Assembly (NCBI GenBank): GCA_022844275.1
Contig: JALHMB010000006.1
Coordinates: forward strand, 215,001 to 279,000
Source of the DNA: Hyphomicrobiaceae bacterium
GTDB lineage: Bacteria; Pseudomonadota; Alphaproteobacteria; Rhizobiales; Hyphomicrobiaceae
Direction of reading: 5' to 3'
Length of the DNA: 64,000 nt
Below the pieces are notes generated by a model. The model was not told where the DNA came from, made no database searches, and worked only from the letters and a program-made list of their open reading frames with translations. A program made the position numbers and the translations under genes. Below are positions 9,229-18,055 of this stretch, in pieces. Position 1 is the first letter of the stretch; each line of letters starts with the position of its first letter.

Positions 9229-9627
9229 TTAGAACACGCTGCAAAGCACCTCGCCGCCGACCTGCTCCTCGCGTGCCCGGGTGTCGGACATCACGCCCTT
9301 CGGCGTCGAAAGGATCGAAAGGCCGAGTCCGTTGGCAACCGTCGGCAGATCGCGAAGCGGCGAGTACACGCGACGGCCGGGCTTGGAGACGCGAGCGATC
9401 TCCTTGATCGCCGGCTGGCCGTTCAAGTACTTGAGCTCGATCTCGAGTTCGGACATGCCGTTCTTGTGATCGACGCGCGTGTAGCCGCGTATATAGCCTT
9501 CTTCGGTCAGCACGTCGAGGACGCGCGTCCGGAGATTGGAGGCCGGACTCGTGACCTTCGGCCGCCGCCGCATCTGCGCATTGCGGATGCGGGTCAGCAT
9601 ATCGCCGAGCGGATCGTTCATCGCCAT
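9229..9627 (-). CDS. rpsH: 30S ribosomal protein S8
   Basis: 132 aa. The ATG at 9627 ([11 protein letters not shown]) is chosen because AAGGA lies about eight bases upstream; the longer open frame runs back into rpsN and is not S8-like. The C-terminal motif [20 protein letters not shown] is characteristic. S8 binds helix 21 of 16S rRNA and is known in other bacteria to repress the spc operon by binding its mRNA; I did not identify the operator here. Confidence 0.97.
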   Translation of the reverse strand: MAMNDPLGDMLTRIRNAQMRRRPKVTSPASNLRTRVLDVLTEEGYIRGYTRVDHKNGMSELEIELKYLNGQPAIKEIARVSKPGRRVYSPLRDLPTVANGLGLSILSTPKGVMSDTRAREEQVGGEVLCSVF

Positions 9628-9641
9628 AGGATCTCGTCCTT

Positions 9642-9947
9642 CTACCAGCTCGACTTGACCATGCCGGGGATCATGCCCTGGCTTGCCAGCTCGCGGAGCT
9701 GGTTGCGGCACAGCTTGAGCTTGCGATAGTAGCCGCGCGAGCGGCCGGTGATTTCGCAACGGTTGCGGATACGCGTCTTTGACGAGTTCCGCGGCAGCTC
9801 GGCGAGCTTGAGGTTCGCCGCAAAGCGCTCCTCCGTCGGCCGCTTCTGGTCAGCCACGATCTCCTTCAGCGCCTTGCGCCGAGCCGCGTACTGATCCACC
9901 AGCTTACGCCGGCGCTGGTTCTTGTTGATCGAGCTCTTCTTCGCCAT
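9642..9947 (-). CDS. rpsN: 30S ribosomal protein S14, zinc-free long form
   Basis: 101 aa starting [14 protein letters not shown]. It lacks the CxxC pairs of the short zinc form and ends in [20 protein letters not shown], the long alphaproteobacterial type. The ATG at 9947 is preceded by AGGA. It contacts the 16S 3' domain. Located between rplE and rpsH as usual. Confidence 0.96.
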   Translation of the reverse strand: MAKKSSINKNQRRRKLVDQYAARRKALKEIVADQKRPTEERFAANLKLAELPRNSSKTRIRNRCEITGRSRGYYRKLKLCRNQLRELASQGMIPGMVKSSW

Positions 9948-10013
9948 TAGGTCCTCCAAGACCCATATGCCGGCAGGGATACGACCTGCCTCATCGAATT
10001 CTGCTCCAGAGAC

Positions 10014-10709
10014 CTAGCTCCGGAAGGGGAAGTTGAAGGCACGCAGCAGCTCGCGCGCCTCGTCGTCGGTACCAGCGGTCGTGCACACGATCACGTCCAT
10101 GCCCCAGATCTCGTCGACCTGATCGTAGTCGATCTCGGGGAACACGATGTGCTCCTTGAGACCGAGCGCAAAGTTGCCGCGACCGTCGAAGCTCTTCGGG
10201 TTCAGCCCGCGGAAGTCCTTCACGCGCGGCAGCGCGATCGTGACCAAGCGGTCCAGAAACTCATACATGCGGTCGCCGCGTAGCGTGACCTTGGCGCCGA
10301 GCGCCATGTTCTCGCGCACCTTGTATGTTGCGATCGACTTGCGCGCCCGCGTCACGACAGGCCGCTGGCCTGCGATCATCGAGAGATCCTTCGAAGCATT
10401 CTCGACCTTCTTGCGGTCGTTGACGGCTTCTCCGACGCCCATATTGAGCACAATCTTCTCGAGGCGCGGAATGCGCATCGGGTTCTCGTACTTGAAGTGC
10501 TCCGCGAGCTTCTTGCGAATCTCCTGCTCGTAGAGCGTCTTCATGCGCGGCTTGTAGTCCGCGGGACGCGGCTTGCGCGGCGCTGCAGCGGGACCGGCCG
10601 CGGGCTTGCCCTTGGCTTCCTTGGCCGGCGGACCCTTGCCCTGCGTGGGCTTGCCGCCTTTGGCGCCAGCGGGGGCGCTACCGCCCTTCTGTTTCGCGTT
10701 ATCGGCCAT
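10014..10709 (-). CDS. rplE: 50S ribosomal protein L5 with a low-complexity N-terminal extension
   Basis: The conserved L5 body begins near residue 52 ([20 protein letters not shown]) and runs through [17 protein letters not shown] and [19 protein letters not shown] to FNFPFRS. Ahead of it is a ~50-residue Ala/Lys/Gly/Pro-rich extension ([20 protein letters not shown] and more), so the protein is 231 aa against the usual ~180-185. The ATG at 10709 lies three bases after the rplX stop with an AAGG upstream, so the extension is probably translated. L5 binds 5S rRNA and touches the P-site tRNA. The extension's role is unknown. Confidence 0.95.
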   Translation of the reverse strand: MADNAKQKGGSAPAGAKGGKPTQGKGPPAKEAKGKPAAGPAAAPRKPRPADYKPRMKTLYEQEIRKKLAEHFKYENPMRIPRLEKIVLNMGVGEAVNDRKKVENASKDLSMIAGQRPVVTRARKSIATYKVRENMALGAKVTLRGDRMYEFLDRLVTIALPRVKDFRGLNPKSFDGRGNFALGLKEHIVFPEIDYDQVDEIWGMDVIVCTTAGTDDEARELLRAFNFPFRS

Positions 10710-10712
10710 GAC

Positions 10713-11039
10713 TTATGCCTTCTCCGGAATGACTTCGCCCGAGCGCTTCGAGAACCGCACCTTGCGGCCATCCTCGAGGAACTTGAAACCGACGCGCGTC
10801 GGCTTGCCGTCCTTCGGATCCTCGAGCGCGAGGTTCGACAGATTGATCGTTGCTTCCTTGGAGATGATTCCGCCTTCCGTCGTGGCGCTCTGCTTCTGGT
10901 GACGACGCACCATGTTCACGCCACGCACAAGCGCGCGGTTCTCCTTCGGGATCACCTTGATGACCTCGCCGTGCTTGCCCTTGTCGCGGCCCGCGAGCAC
11001 GATGACGTGGTCGCCCTTCTTGATCTTGAGCGACGGCAT
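10713..11039 (-). CDS. rplX: 50S ribosomal protein L24
   Basis: 108 aa with the KOW motif near the start ([20 protein letters not shown]) and the conserved [21 protein letters not shown]24 is an early assembly initiator on 23S rRNA. One base separates it from the rplN stop region and three from rplE, so translation is likely coupled. Confidence 0.96.
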   Translation of the reverse strand: MPSLKIKKGDHVIVLAGRDKGKHGEVIKVIPKENRALVRGVNMVRRHQKQSATTEGGIISKEATINLSNLALEDPKDGKPTRVGFKFLEDGRKVRFSKRSGEVIPEKA

Positions 11040-11040
11040 C

Positions 11041-11409
11041 TCAGAGCACCTCCGGCGCCAGCGACATGATCTTCACGTGCTTGCGCGCGCGCAACTCACG
11101 CGTGACCGGTCCGAAGATGCGCGTGCCGATCGGATCGCCGTTGGCATTGACGAGCACTGCGGCGTTGCGGTCGAAGCGGATCAGCGAGCCGTCGGCGCGA
11201 CGCACGCCCTTGGCGGTGCGCACGATCACGGCCTTCATGACCTGGCCCTTCTTCACCTTGCCGCGCGGGATGGCTTCCTTCACCGACACAACGATCGTGT
11301 CACCGATCGTCGCGTAACGGCGCTTCGAGCCGCCGAGCACCTTGATGCACTGCACGCGACGGGCGCCGGAGTTGTCGGCGACGTCGAGATTTGATTCCAT
11401 CTGGATCAT
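11041..11409 (-). CDS. rplN: 50S ribosomal protein L14
   Basis: 122 aa, standard length, starting [27 protein letters not shown] as in other alphaproteobacteria, with the conserved [12 protein letters not shown] and [14 protein letters not shown]14 forms an intersubunit bridge and interacts with L19. Sits between rpsQ and rplX. Confidence 0.97.
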   Translation of the reverse strand: MIQMESNLDVADNSGARRVQCIKVLGGSKRRYATIGDTIVVSVKEAIPRGKVKKGQVMKAVIVRTAKGVRRADGSLIRFDRNAAVLVNANGDPIGTRIFGPVTRELRARKHVKIMSLAPEVL

Positions 11410-11437
11410 GGGGCGATCCTCAATCCTTCCTGCCGCT

Positions 11438-11674
11438 TCAGACCGACTGCTTCAGTGCGACCCAGCGCTTGTGGCGCGAGATCGGAGCGCTCTCCTGGAT
11501 GCGCACCTTGTCGCCGACCTTGAACGTGTTCTCCTCGTCATGCGCCTGGTACTTCTTCGACCGGCGCACGGTCTTCTTCAGCAGTGGGTGCGTGAAGCGG
11601 CGCTCCACCTCGACCACGATCGTCTTGTTGTTCTTGTCGGAGACAACGACGCCGTTGAGAATGCGCTTTGGCAT
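11438..11674 (-). CDS. rpsQ: 30S ribosomal protein S17
   Basis: 78 aa OB-fold protein starting [20 protein letters not shown], with the motif [21 protein letters not shown] primary 16S rRNA-binding protein. Twelve to fifteen bases separate it from rpmC, in S10-operon order. Confidence 0.96.
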   Translation of the reverse strand: MPKRILNGVVVSDKNNKTIVVEVERRFTHPLLKKTVRRSKKYQAHDEENTFKVGDKVRIQESAPISRHKRWVALKQSV

Positions 11675-11688
11675 GATCGTGCTCCTAC

Positions 11689-11901
11689 TTACTTGCTGGC
11701 CGACGCCGGGGCATTGCCCCTGAGCGAACGGGCAAATGTCTTCACGCGCGCGATCTCGCGGCGAACCACGCGGATGCGCGCCGTGTTCTCGAGCTGGCCG
11801 GACGCCGCCTGGAAGCGCAGGTTGAACTGCTCCTTCTTCAGCTTCACCAGCTCCTCGTCGAGCTGATCGAGCGTCATGCCCTTGAATTTCTCTGTCGCCA
11901 T
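11689..11901 (-). CDS. rpmC: 50S ribosomal protein L29
   Basis: 70 aa helical protein: [20 protein letters not shown], then [28 protein letters not shown] (spans two conserved helices). It lies at the peptide exit tunnel next to L23 and contributes to docking of SRP and trigger factor in characterised bacteria. Located between rplP and rpsQ. Confidence 0.96.
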   Translation of the reverse strand: MATEKFKGMTLDQLDEELVKLKKEQFNLRFQAASGQLENTARIRVVRREIARVKTFARSLRGNAPASASK

Positions 11902-11943
11902 GTCAGGCCTCTCAAACTTTCTCAGTCCGTCCGCAGGCGATCA

Positions 11944-12354
11944 TCACAGCAGGCGGGTGACGATGCGCGTCGCGATCGGCAGCTTGGCAGCCCCGAGCGT
12001 CAGCGCCTCGCGCGCGACATTGTCCGGCACGCCATCGATCTCGAACATGATGCGGCCCGGCTTGACCCGGCACACCCAGAGCTCCGGGCTGCCCTTGCCC
12101 GAGCCCATGCGCACCTCGGCCGGCTTCTTCGTCACCGGCACGTCCGGGAAAATGCGGATCCACACGCGGCCCGCACGCTTCATGTGACGCGTGATGGCAC
12201 GGCGCGCAGCCTCGATCTGGCGCGCGCTCAAGCGCTCCGGCGCGGCCGCCTTCAGGCCGTGCGAGCCGAAGTTGAGATCGGTTCCGCCCTTGGCAGCGCC
12301 GTGAATACGGCCCTTGTGCTGCTTGCGGAACTTCGTCCGTTTTGGTTGCATCAT
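11944..12354 (-). CDS. rplP: 50S ribosomal protein L16
   Basis: 136 aa starting [19 protein letters not shown] and containing [20 protein letters not shown] and [21 protein letters not shown]16 organises the A-site of the peptidyl-transferase region. Either of two adjacent ATGs could be the start. Located between rpsC and rpmC. Confidence 0.97.
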   Translation of the reverse strand: MMQPKRTKFRKQHKGRIHGAAKGGTDLNFGSHGLKAAAPERLSARQIEAARRAITRHMKRAGRVWIRIFPDVPVTKKPAEVRMGSGKGSPELWVCRVKPGRIMFEIDGVPDNVAREALTLGAAKLPIATRIVTRLL

Positions 12355-12375
12355 GACAGTCGTTCCTCGAAGGCT

Positions 12376-13128
12376 TTACTCGCCGCGCGGCCGGCGGTCG
12401 CCGCGATCACCCCGATCGCCGCGATCCTCGCGCCGGCGACGATCACCGCCACCACCCTCCTGCGACTCGAGCGCACGACGCTCGGACGCCATCGGGTCAT
12501 GCTCGATGATCTCGCCCTTATAGATCCACACTTTCACGCCGATGATCCCGTAGGCCGTGCGTGCAATGCCGTAGCCGAAGTCAATGTCGGCACGCAGCGT
12601 ATGCAGCGGCACGCGGCCCTCGCGATACCACTCGACGCGAGCAATCTCGGCGCCGCCGAGACGGCCCGACACGTTGATACGAATGCCCTGCGCACCGAGC
12701 CGCAGTGCCGACTGCACAGCGCGCTTCATGGCGCGGCGGAAAGCCACGCGGCGCTCGAGCTGCTGAGCGATCGTCTCGGCCACGAGAACTGCGTCGATCT
12801 CGGGCTTGCGCACCTCGACGATGTTGAGATGCACCTCCGACTGCGTGAGGCGCGCGAGCTCGCCGCGCAGCTTCTCGATGTCGGCGCCCTTCTTGCCGAT
12901 CAGAATACCGGGGCGTGCCGAGTGGACCGTCACGCGGCACTTCTTGTGCGGGCGCTCGATCACGATCTTCGCAATGCCGGCCTGACGCTGCATCTTCAGG
13001 ATGTGCTCGCGCATCTTCCTGTCTTCGTGCAGCAGCTTGCCGTACTCGGCCCGGCTCGCGAACCAGCGGCTGTCCCAGGTACGATTGATGCCGACGCGAA
13101 GGCCGACGGGATTGACCTTGTGACCCAT
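12376..13128 (-). CDS. rpsC: 30S ribosomal protein S3 with an RGD-rich C-terminal tail
   Basis: 250 aa from the ATG at 13128 ([20 protein letters not shown]). The start shares one base with the rplV stop (TGATG). The KH domain carries [15 protein letters not shown], and the body ends with [12 protein letters not shown]. After about residue 215 comes a disordered charged tail with [21 protein letters not shown]3 lines the mRNA entry tunnel and has helicase-like function in known systems. The tail is variable among alphaproteobacteria. Confidence 0.97.
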   Translation of the reverse strand: MGHKVNPVGLRVGINRTWDSRWFASRAEYGKLLHEDRKMREHILKMQRQAGIAKIVIERPHKKCRVTVHSARPGILIGKKGADIEKLRGELARLTQSEVHLNIVEVRKPEIDAVLVAETIAQQLERRVAFRRAMKRAVQSALRLGAQGIRINVSGRLGGAEIARVEWYREGRVPLHTLRADIDFGYGIARTAYGIIGVKVWIYKGEIIEHDPMASERRALESQEGGGGDRRRREDRGDRGDRGDRRPRGE

Positions 13129-13538
13129 CAGGCGGCCTCCTCTGCTGTGGCCTCGGGCGCGGACTTGGCCGCAACCTCGCGCACGATCACGGTGAGCTGC
13201 GAGAACGGCTTTATGATCCCGCCCGAGCGACCACGCCCGCGGGCATGGAAGCGCTTCATGACGAGGTTCTTGCCGACCCAGGCTTCGGAGACGATCAGAT
13301 CGTCGACGTCGAGGCCGTGATTGTTCTCGGCGTTGGCAATCGCGCTCATGAGGCACTTGCGCACGTCGACCGCAATGCGCTTCCTCGAGAACTCGAGTTC
13401 GGTCAGCGCCGTCTGCACCTTCTTGCCGCGGATCATCGCCGCAACGAGATTGAGCTTCTGGGGCGAGACGCGCAGATTGCGCACCACGGCCTGGACCTCG
13501 TTCTCCGGCAGACGCCGTTCGGCTTTGGGCTTGCCCAT
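13128..13538 (-). CDS. rplV: 50S ribosomal protein L22
   Basis: 136 aa from [20 protein letters not shown]; the longer open frame upstream lies in rpsS and is unrelated. Conserved motifs are [20 protein letters not shown] and [20 protein letters not shown], the latter from the exit-tunnel hairpin where macrolide resistance arises in other species. No obvious resistance-type change is visible. Overlaps rpsC by one base. Confidence 0.96.
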   Translation of the reverse strand: MGKPKAERRLPENEVQAVVRNLRVSPQKLNLVAAMIRGKKVQTALTELEFSRKRIAVDVRKCLMSAIANAENNHGLDVDDLIVSEAWVGKNLVMKRFHARGRGRSGGIIKPFSQLTVIVREVAAKSAPEATAEEAA

Positions 13539-13539
13539 T

Positions 13540-13821
13540 TTATCTGCCCTTCGTCGCTTTCTTGTCGCCGCTGTGGCCATGGAAGGTGCGCGTCGGCGCG
13601 AACTCGCCGAACTTGTGCCCCACCATGTCCTCGTTGACATTCACGGGAATGTGCTTCTGGCCGTTGTGAACGCCGAACGTGAGCCCGACGAACTGCGGCA
13701 GGATCGTCGAACGGCGCGACCAGATCTTGATGATCTCGCTGCGACCGCCCCCGCGCACTTTATCGGCCTTCTTCAAGAGATAGCCGTCGACGAACGGGCC
13801 TTTCCAAACAGAACGTGCCAC
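13540..13821 (-). CDS. rpsS: 30S ribosomal protein S19 (GTG start)
   Basis: 93 aa. There is no ATG at the conserved start; GTG at 13821 gives (M)[20 protein letters not shown], and GGAG lies about nine bases upstream, so a GTG start is well supported. The ending [20 protein letters not shown] is typical. S19 with S13 contacts tRNA and the 23S A-site finger. The rplV ATG follows almost immediately. Confidence 0.96.
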   Translation of the reverse strand: MARSVWKGPFVDGYLLKKADKVRGGGRSEIIKIWSRRSTILPQFVGLTFGVHNGQKHIPVNVNEDMVGHKFGEFAPTRTFHGHSGDKKATKGR

Positions 13822-13832
13822 GATCGATGCTC

Positions 13833-14654
13833 CTACTTGCTCTTGCTGCGCGTGCGGACGATGAACTTGTCTGTCGCCTTGTTCTTGCGAGTCTTGAAGC
13901 CCTTGGTTGGCTTGCCCCAGGGGGTCGCCCAGTGCTTGCCGCCCTTGGTGCGACCACCGTTCGGGTGATCGACCGGGTTCATCATGACCGAGCGCACGGT
14001 CGGACGAATGCCGAGCCAGCGGGTGCGGCCCGCCTTGCCGATCGACACGTTGCCGTGATCGGGGTTCGAGACCGCGCCGACCGTCGCCATGCACTCCTGG
14101 CGCACGCGCCGCGTCTCGCCCGACTTGAGCTTCAGTACGGCCCAGCCGGCATCGCGGCCGACGAGCTGCACGAAGGCGCCTGCGGAGCGCGCAATCTGTC
14201 CACCACGACCAGCCTTGAGCTCGACGTTGTGCACGATCGTGCCGATCGGGATCGACGAGAGCGGCATGGCATTGCCGGGCTTCACGTCGACAGCGCTGCC
14301 CGCGACGACCTTGTCGCCGACGTTGAGGCGCTGCGGCGCGAGAATGTAGGCGAGCTCGCCGTCCGTGTACTTGACGAGCGCGATAAAGGCAGTCCGGTTC
14401 GGATCATACTCGAGCCGCTCGACCGTGCCCTCGACATCGAACTTGCGACGGCGGAAGTCCACGAGGCGATAGGCCTGCTTATGGCCGCCGCCAATGTGGC
14501 GCATGGTGATGCGCCCGTGGTTGTTGCGGCCGCCCGTCTTGGACTTGCCCTCGACGAGCATCTTGACCGGCGCGCCCTTCCACAGGTGATCGCGGTCCAC
14601 GAGCACGAGCTGGCGTCGGCCTGGCGATGTCGGGCGATATGTCTTCAGTGCCAT
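13833..14654 (-). CDS. rplB: 50S ribosomal protein L2 with a variant loop after the conserved histidine
   Basis: 273 aa. N-terminal OB and central SH3-like folds are conserved ([40 protein letters not shown]). Near the C-terminus the usual 'MNPVDHPHGGGEGR' loop reads [19 protein letters not shown]: the catalytically implicated His (DH) is kept, but the next His is Asn and the Gly/Glu loop is altered and about two residues shorter. L2 is required for subunit joining and peptidyl-transferase activity. The ending [20 protein letters not shown] is normal. Confidence 0.97.
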   Translation of the reverse strand: MALKTYRPTSPGRRQLVLVDRDHLWKGAPVKMLVEGKSKTGGRNNHGRITMRHIGGGHKQAYRLVDFRRRKFDVEGTVERLEYDPNRTAFIALVKYTDGELAYILAPQRLNVGDKVVAGSAVDVKPGNAMPLSSIPIGTIVHNVELKAGRGGQIARSAGAFVQLVGRDAGWAVLKLKSGETRRVRQECMATVGAVSNPDHGNVSIGKAGRTRWLGIRPTVRSVMMNPVDHPNGGRTKGGKHWATPWGKPTKGFKTRKNKATDKFIVRTRSKSK

Positions 14655-14670
14655 GGTCGTTCTCTATTCC

Positions 14671-14964
14671 TCAGAGCCCCGTCGTGATGTCGATCGAGTG
14701 CCCTTCCTCGAGCGTCACGATGGCTTTCTTGATCTCGCCCTGACGAGCGACGATGCCCTTGAAGGCCTTCAGCTTGCCCTTGCGGACGATGGTATTCACA
14801 GCCTTCACCTTGACGTTGAAGAGCTGCTCGACCGCCGCCTTGATCTCCGGCTTGGTCGCTGAGCGCGCGACCTTGAATATCACCTGGTTGGCCTCGGAGG
14901 CCATGGTCGCCTTCTCGGTGATGACCGGCGCGCGAATGATGTCGTAGGCCTTGAGTTTGCTCAT
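14671..14964 (-). CDS. rplW: 50S ribosomal protein L23
   Basis: 97 aa, starts [20 protein letters not shown] and ends in [20 protein letters not shown] plus a short tail. L23 sits at the tunnel exit and is the docking site for trigger factor and SRP in characterised bacteria. It overlaps the rplD stop by four bases (ATGA). Confidence 0.97.
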   Translation of the reverse strand: MSKLKAYDIIRAPVITEKATMASEANQVIFKVARSATKPEIKAAVEQLFNVKVKAVNTIVRKGKLKAFKGIVARQGEIKKAIVTLEEGHSIDITTGL

Positions 14965-15581
14965 TTGAAGCGCTCCTCGAGGGCGGCGACGGCGGCCTTG
15001 GTCAGCACCAGCTTCTGGCGGCGCAGGATGTCGTAGACGTTGATTCCCTGTACGGGCAGCAGGTCGATGTTCGGAATGTTGCGCACGGCCTGCACGAAGC
15101 CGATGTCGAGGTCCGTGCCATCAATGAAGAGCGCGTTCGTGAGCCCGAGCGCAGCGAGCTGCGCCTTGAGGCCCTTCGTCTTGCCGTCCGCAGAGGCAGC
15201 CTTCTCGAGCACGACGATCTCGCCGGCCTTGGCCTTGGCGGAGAGCGCGTGACGGAGCGCGAGCGCGCGCACCTTCTTTGGCAGCGCGATCGCATGGCTG
15301 CGCGGCTTCGGACCGAAGGCCTTGCCGCCACCGCGCCACTGCGGCACGGACTTGTCGCCGTGACGGGCGCCGCCGGTGCCCTTCTGCTTGTACATCTTCT
15401 TGCCCGTGACGGTCACTTCGGACCGGTCCTGGGCATGATGCGTGCCGGCCATGCGCTTCAGCAGCTGCCAGCGCACGGTGCGCTGGATGAGATCCGGGCG
15501 CGGCTCCAGGTTGAAGATCGCGTCGGCAAGCTCGACCGTGCCGGCCGAACTCGCATCGAGCGTGGTGACTGGGGTCTGCAT
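14961..15581 (-). CDS. rplD: 50S ribosomal protein L4
   Basis: 206 aa with [38 protein letters not shown], given in parts here: the tunnel-lining loop is [17 protein letters not shown]4 is a known autogenous repressor of the S10 operon in gamma-proteobacteria; whether that applies here cannot be told. Its ATG shares one base with the rplC stop (TGATG), and its stop overlaps rplW. Confidence 0.97.
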   Translation of the reverse strand: MQTPVTTLDASSAGTVELADAIFNLEPRPDLIQRTVRWQLLKRMAGTHHAQDRSEVTVTGKKMYKQKGTGGARHGDKSVPQWRGGGKAFGPKPRSHAIALPKKVRALALRHALSAKAKAGEIVVLEKAASADGKTKGLKAQLAALGLTNALFIDGTDLDIGFVQAVRNIPNIDLLPVQGINVYDILRRQKLVLTKAAVAALEERFK

Positions 15582-16294
15582 CAGGCCTGCTCCGTCGTCG
15601 TCTGAGCGGCGGCGCCAGCAGCGCGCGCACGGAAGGCACCAGGCTTCGGCGCATCCTTCGGCGCCTTCTTCACGGCGTCGCGGATCAGCACCCAGCCACC
15701 CTTGGAGCCCGGCACCGCGCCGCGCACCAGAATGAGGCCTCGCTCGACATCCGTCTTGACCACCTCGAGGTTGAGCGTCGTGATGCGCTCATCGCCCATG
15801 TGGCCGGCCATCTTCTTGCCCTTGAAGACCTTGCCGGGATCCTGGCGCTGACCGGTCGAACCGAGCGAGCGGTGCACGACCGAGACGCCGTGCGTCGCGC
15901 GCAGACCGCCGAAGTTCCAGCGCTTCATGCCACCCTGGAACCCCTTGCCCTGGCTCGTGCCCGTCACGTCGACGAGCTGGCCGGTGACGAAGTGGTCGGC
16001 CGTGATCTCGGCGCCGACTTCGATCAGGTTTTCCGGGCTCACGCGGAACTCGGCGAGCTTGCGCTTCGGCTCGACCTCGGCGCGCGCGAAACCGCCGCGC
16101 TCGGCCTTGGTCACGCGGTTCGGCTTACGCTTACCGGCGCCGAGCTGGAGCGCGGTGTAGCCGTTCTTCTCTTGCGTCAGGTGGGCGACGACCTGGAGGT
16201 TGTCGAGCTTCAGCACGGTCACGGGAATATGCTCCCCGGTCTCCGTGAAGAGCCGCGTCATGCCGACCTTCTGTGCAATCACTCCGGAACGCAT
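15581..16294 (-). CDS. rplC: 50S ribosomal protein L3
   Basis: 237 aa from the ATG at 16294 ([20 protein letters not shown]); AAAGGA lies at a good distance, whereas the ATG nine bases earlier would sit directly on the ribosome binding site. The conserved extension [20 protein letters not shown] and the [20 protein letters not shown] region reach the peptidyl-transferase centre. The C-terminus is an Ala-rich tail. Follows rpsJ after about 90 bases. Confidence 0.96.
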   Translation of the reverse strand: MRSGVIAQKVGMTRLFTETGEHIPVTVLKLDNLQVVAHLTQEKNGYTALQLGAGKRKPNRVTKAERGGFARAEVEPKRKLAEFRVSPENLIEVGAEITADHFVTGQLVDVTGTSQGKGFQGGMKRWNFGGLRATHGVSVVHRSLGSTGQRQDPGKVFKGKKMAGHMGDERITTLNLEVVKTDVERGLILVRGAVPGSKGGWVLIRDAVKKAPKDAPKPGAFRARAAGAAAQTTTEQA

Positions 16295-16387
16295 CCGTTG
16301 CATTCCTTTCCTAAAGGACTGAGCCACTGGTTCCTGTCCGATCCGCCGAAGCGCGCCTCACGGCACGCCATCAGCGCCGGACAGCCG

Positions 16388-16696
16388 TCAGAGCTTGATC
16401 TCCACGTCGACGCCGGCCGCGAGGTCCAGCTTCATGAGCGCGTCCACCGTCTGCGGCGTCGGATCGACGATATCGAGGAGCCGCTTGTGGGTCCGCATCT
16501 CGAACTGCTCACGGCTCTTCTTGTCGATGTGCGGCGAGCGGTTCACCGTGAACCGCTCGATGCGGGTCGGAAGCGGAATCGGGCCGCGCACCTCGGCGCC
16601 GGTTCGCTTCGCCGTGTTCACGATCTCACGGGTCGACGCATCGAGAATTCGATGGTCGAACGCCTTGAGTCGGATCCGGATGTTTTGGCCGTTCAT
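16388..16696 (-). CDS. rpsJ: 30S ribosomal protein S10 / NusE
   Basis: 102 aa: [40 protein letters not shown] and the ending VDVEIKL are textbook S10. Besides its place in the 30S head it is the NusE antitermination factor. It begins the S10 segment, 72 bases after tuf, and may share transcripts with the str operon. Confidence 0.97.
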   Translation of the reverse strand: MNGQNIRIRLKAFDHRILDASTREIVNTAKRTGAEVRGPIPLPTRIERFTVNRSPHIDKKSREQFEMRTHKRLLDIVDPTPQTVDALMKLDLAAGVDVEIKL

Positions 16697-16768
16697 CGTC
16701 TCACTCGTCCCGCTGGAAACGTGAGCGCCCGTTGTCTTGCAACACCGGGCGCCCGCCGCATCTCTTGA

Positions 16769-17977
16769 TTACTCGATAATTTTCGTGACCACGCCGGCGC
16801 CGACCGTACGGCCACCCTCGCGGATGGCGAAGCGCACGCGCTCCTCCATGGCGATCGGCTGGATCAGGTCGACGAGGAACTCGGCGTTGTCGCCGGGCAT
16901 GACCATCTCCGTCCCTTCCTTCAGCGTCACGATGCCGGTCACGTCGGTCGTGCGGAAGTAGAACTGCGGACGGTAGTTGTTGAAGAACGGCGTGTGGCGG
17001 CCACCCTCTTCCTTCGTGAGGATGTAGGCCTCGGCCATGAACTTCTTGTGCGGCTTCACGGAGCCCGGCTTCGCGAGCACCTGGCCACGCTCCACGGCTT
17101 CCTTGTCGATGCCGCGCAGGAGGCAGCCGACGTTGTCGCCAGCCTCGCCAGAGTCGAGGAGCTTGCGGAACATCTCGACGCCGGTGACGACCGTCTTCTG
17201 CGTGTCCTTGAGGCCGACGATCTCGGCTTCCTCACCGACCTTGATGGTGCCGCGCTCGATGCGGCCCGTGACGACCGTACCGCGGCCCGAGATCGAGAAC
17301 ACGTCTTCGATCGGGAGCAGGAACGGCTTGTCTTTCGGACGCTCGGGGAGCGGGATGTAGGTGTCGAGCGCCTCGTAGAGCTTGAGGATCGCCTCGTCGG
17401 CGAGCGGGCCCTTCTCACCGTTGAGCGCCTTGATCGCGGCGCCACGGATCACGGGAACGTCGTCGCCCGGGAACTGGTACTGCTTGAGGAGCTCACGCAC
17501 CTCGAGCTCGACGAGGTCGAGGAGCTCTTCGTCATCGACAATGTCGCACTTGTTGAGGAACACAACGATGTAGGGCACACCGACCTGGCGCGCGAGCAGG
17601 ATGTGCTCGCGGGTCTGCGGCATCGGGCCGTCGACCGCGGACACGACCAGGATAGCGCCGTCCATCTGGGCGGCACCGGTGATCATGTTCTTCACGTAGT
17701 CGGCGTGGCCGGGGCAGTCGACGTGGGCGTAGTGCCGATTCGCTGTCGAGTACTCGACGTGGCTCGTCGCGATCGTGAGGATCTTCGTCGGGTCGCGGCG
17801 GCCCTGGCTCTCTGAGGCCTTGGCAACTTCGTCGTAGGCGATCGCCGTCTTCGTCCAACCCTTGTCGGCCGAGACCTTCGTCAATGCCGCCGTCAGCGTC
17901 GTCTTGCCGTGGTCGACGTGACCAATCGTGCCGACGTTGCAGTGGGGCTTATTGCGATCGAATTTCTCCTTGCCCAT
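16769..17977 (-). CDS. tuf: Elongation factor Tu with an enlarged, altered switch I region
   Basis: GTPase that delivers aminoacyl-tRNA to the ribosome. P-loop GHVDHGKT (19-26), DCPGH (87-91) and NKCD (142-145) are standard, and domains 2 and 3 look normal. The effector loop is not: where most EF-Tu read 'EEKARGIT', this protein reads [20 protein letters not shown] (residues 55-74). The key Thr is kept (KILT for RGIT), the conserved Arg-Gly is lost, and about six residues are added, which accounts for the length of 402 aa against ~396. It follows fusA by about 78 bases in the str operon. It may not be the only tuf copy in the genome. Confidence 0.96.
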   Translation of the reverse strand: MGKEKFDRNKPHCNVGTIGHVDHGKTTLTAALTKVSADKGWTKTAIAYDEVAKASESQGRRDPTKILTIATSHVEYSTANRHYAHVDCPGHADYVKNMITGAAQMDGAILVVSAVDGPMPQTREHILLARQVGVPYIVVFLNKCDIVDDEELLDLVELEVRELLKQYQFPGDDVPVIRGAAIKALNGEKGPLADEAILKLYEALDTYIPLPERPKDKPFLLPIEDVFSISGRGTVVTGRIERGTIKVGEEAEIVGLKDTQKTVVTGVEMFRKLLDSGEAGDNVGCLLRGIDKEAVERGQVLAKPGSVKPHKKFMAEAYILTKEEGGRHTPFFNNYRPQFYFRTTDVTGIVTLKEGTEMVMPGDNAEFLVDLIQPIAMEERVRFAIREGGRTVGAGVVTKIIE

Positions 17978-18055
17978 CTCAGGCTCTCCTCATGCGTCTG
18001 GACGACTGGCGTCCGCTTTGAACTTGGAAGTCGTATTGAATTTCGTCCTCGGGGA

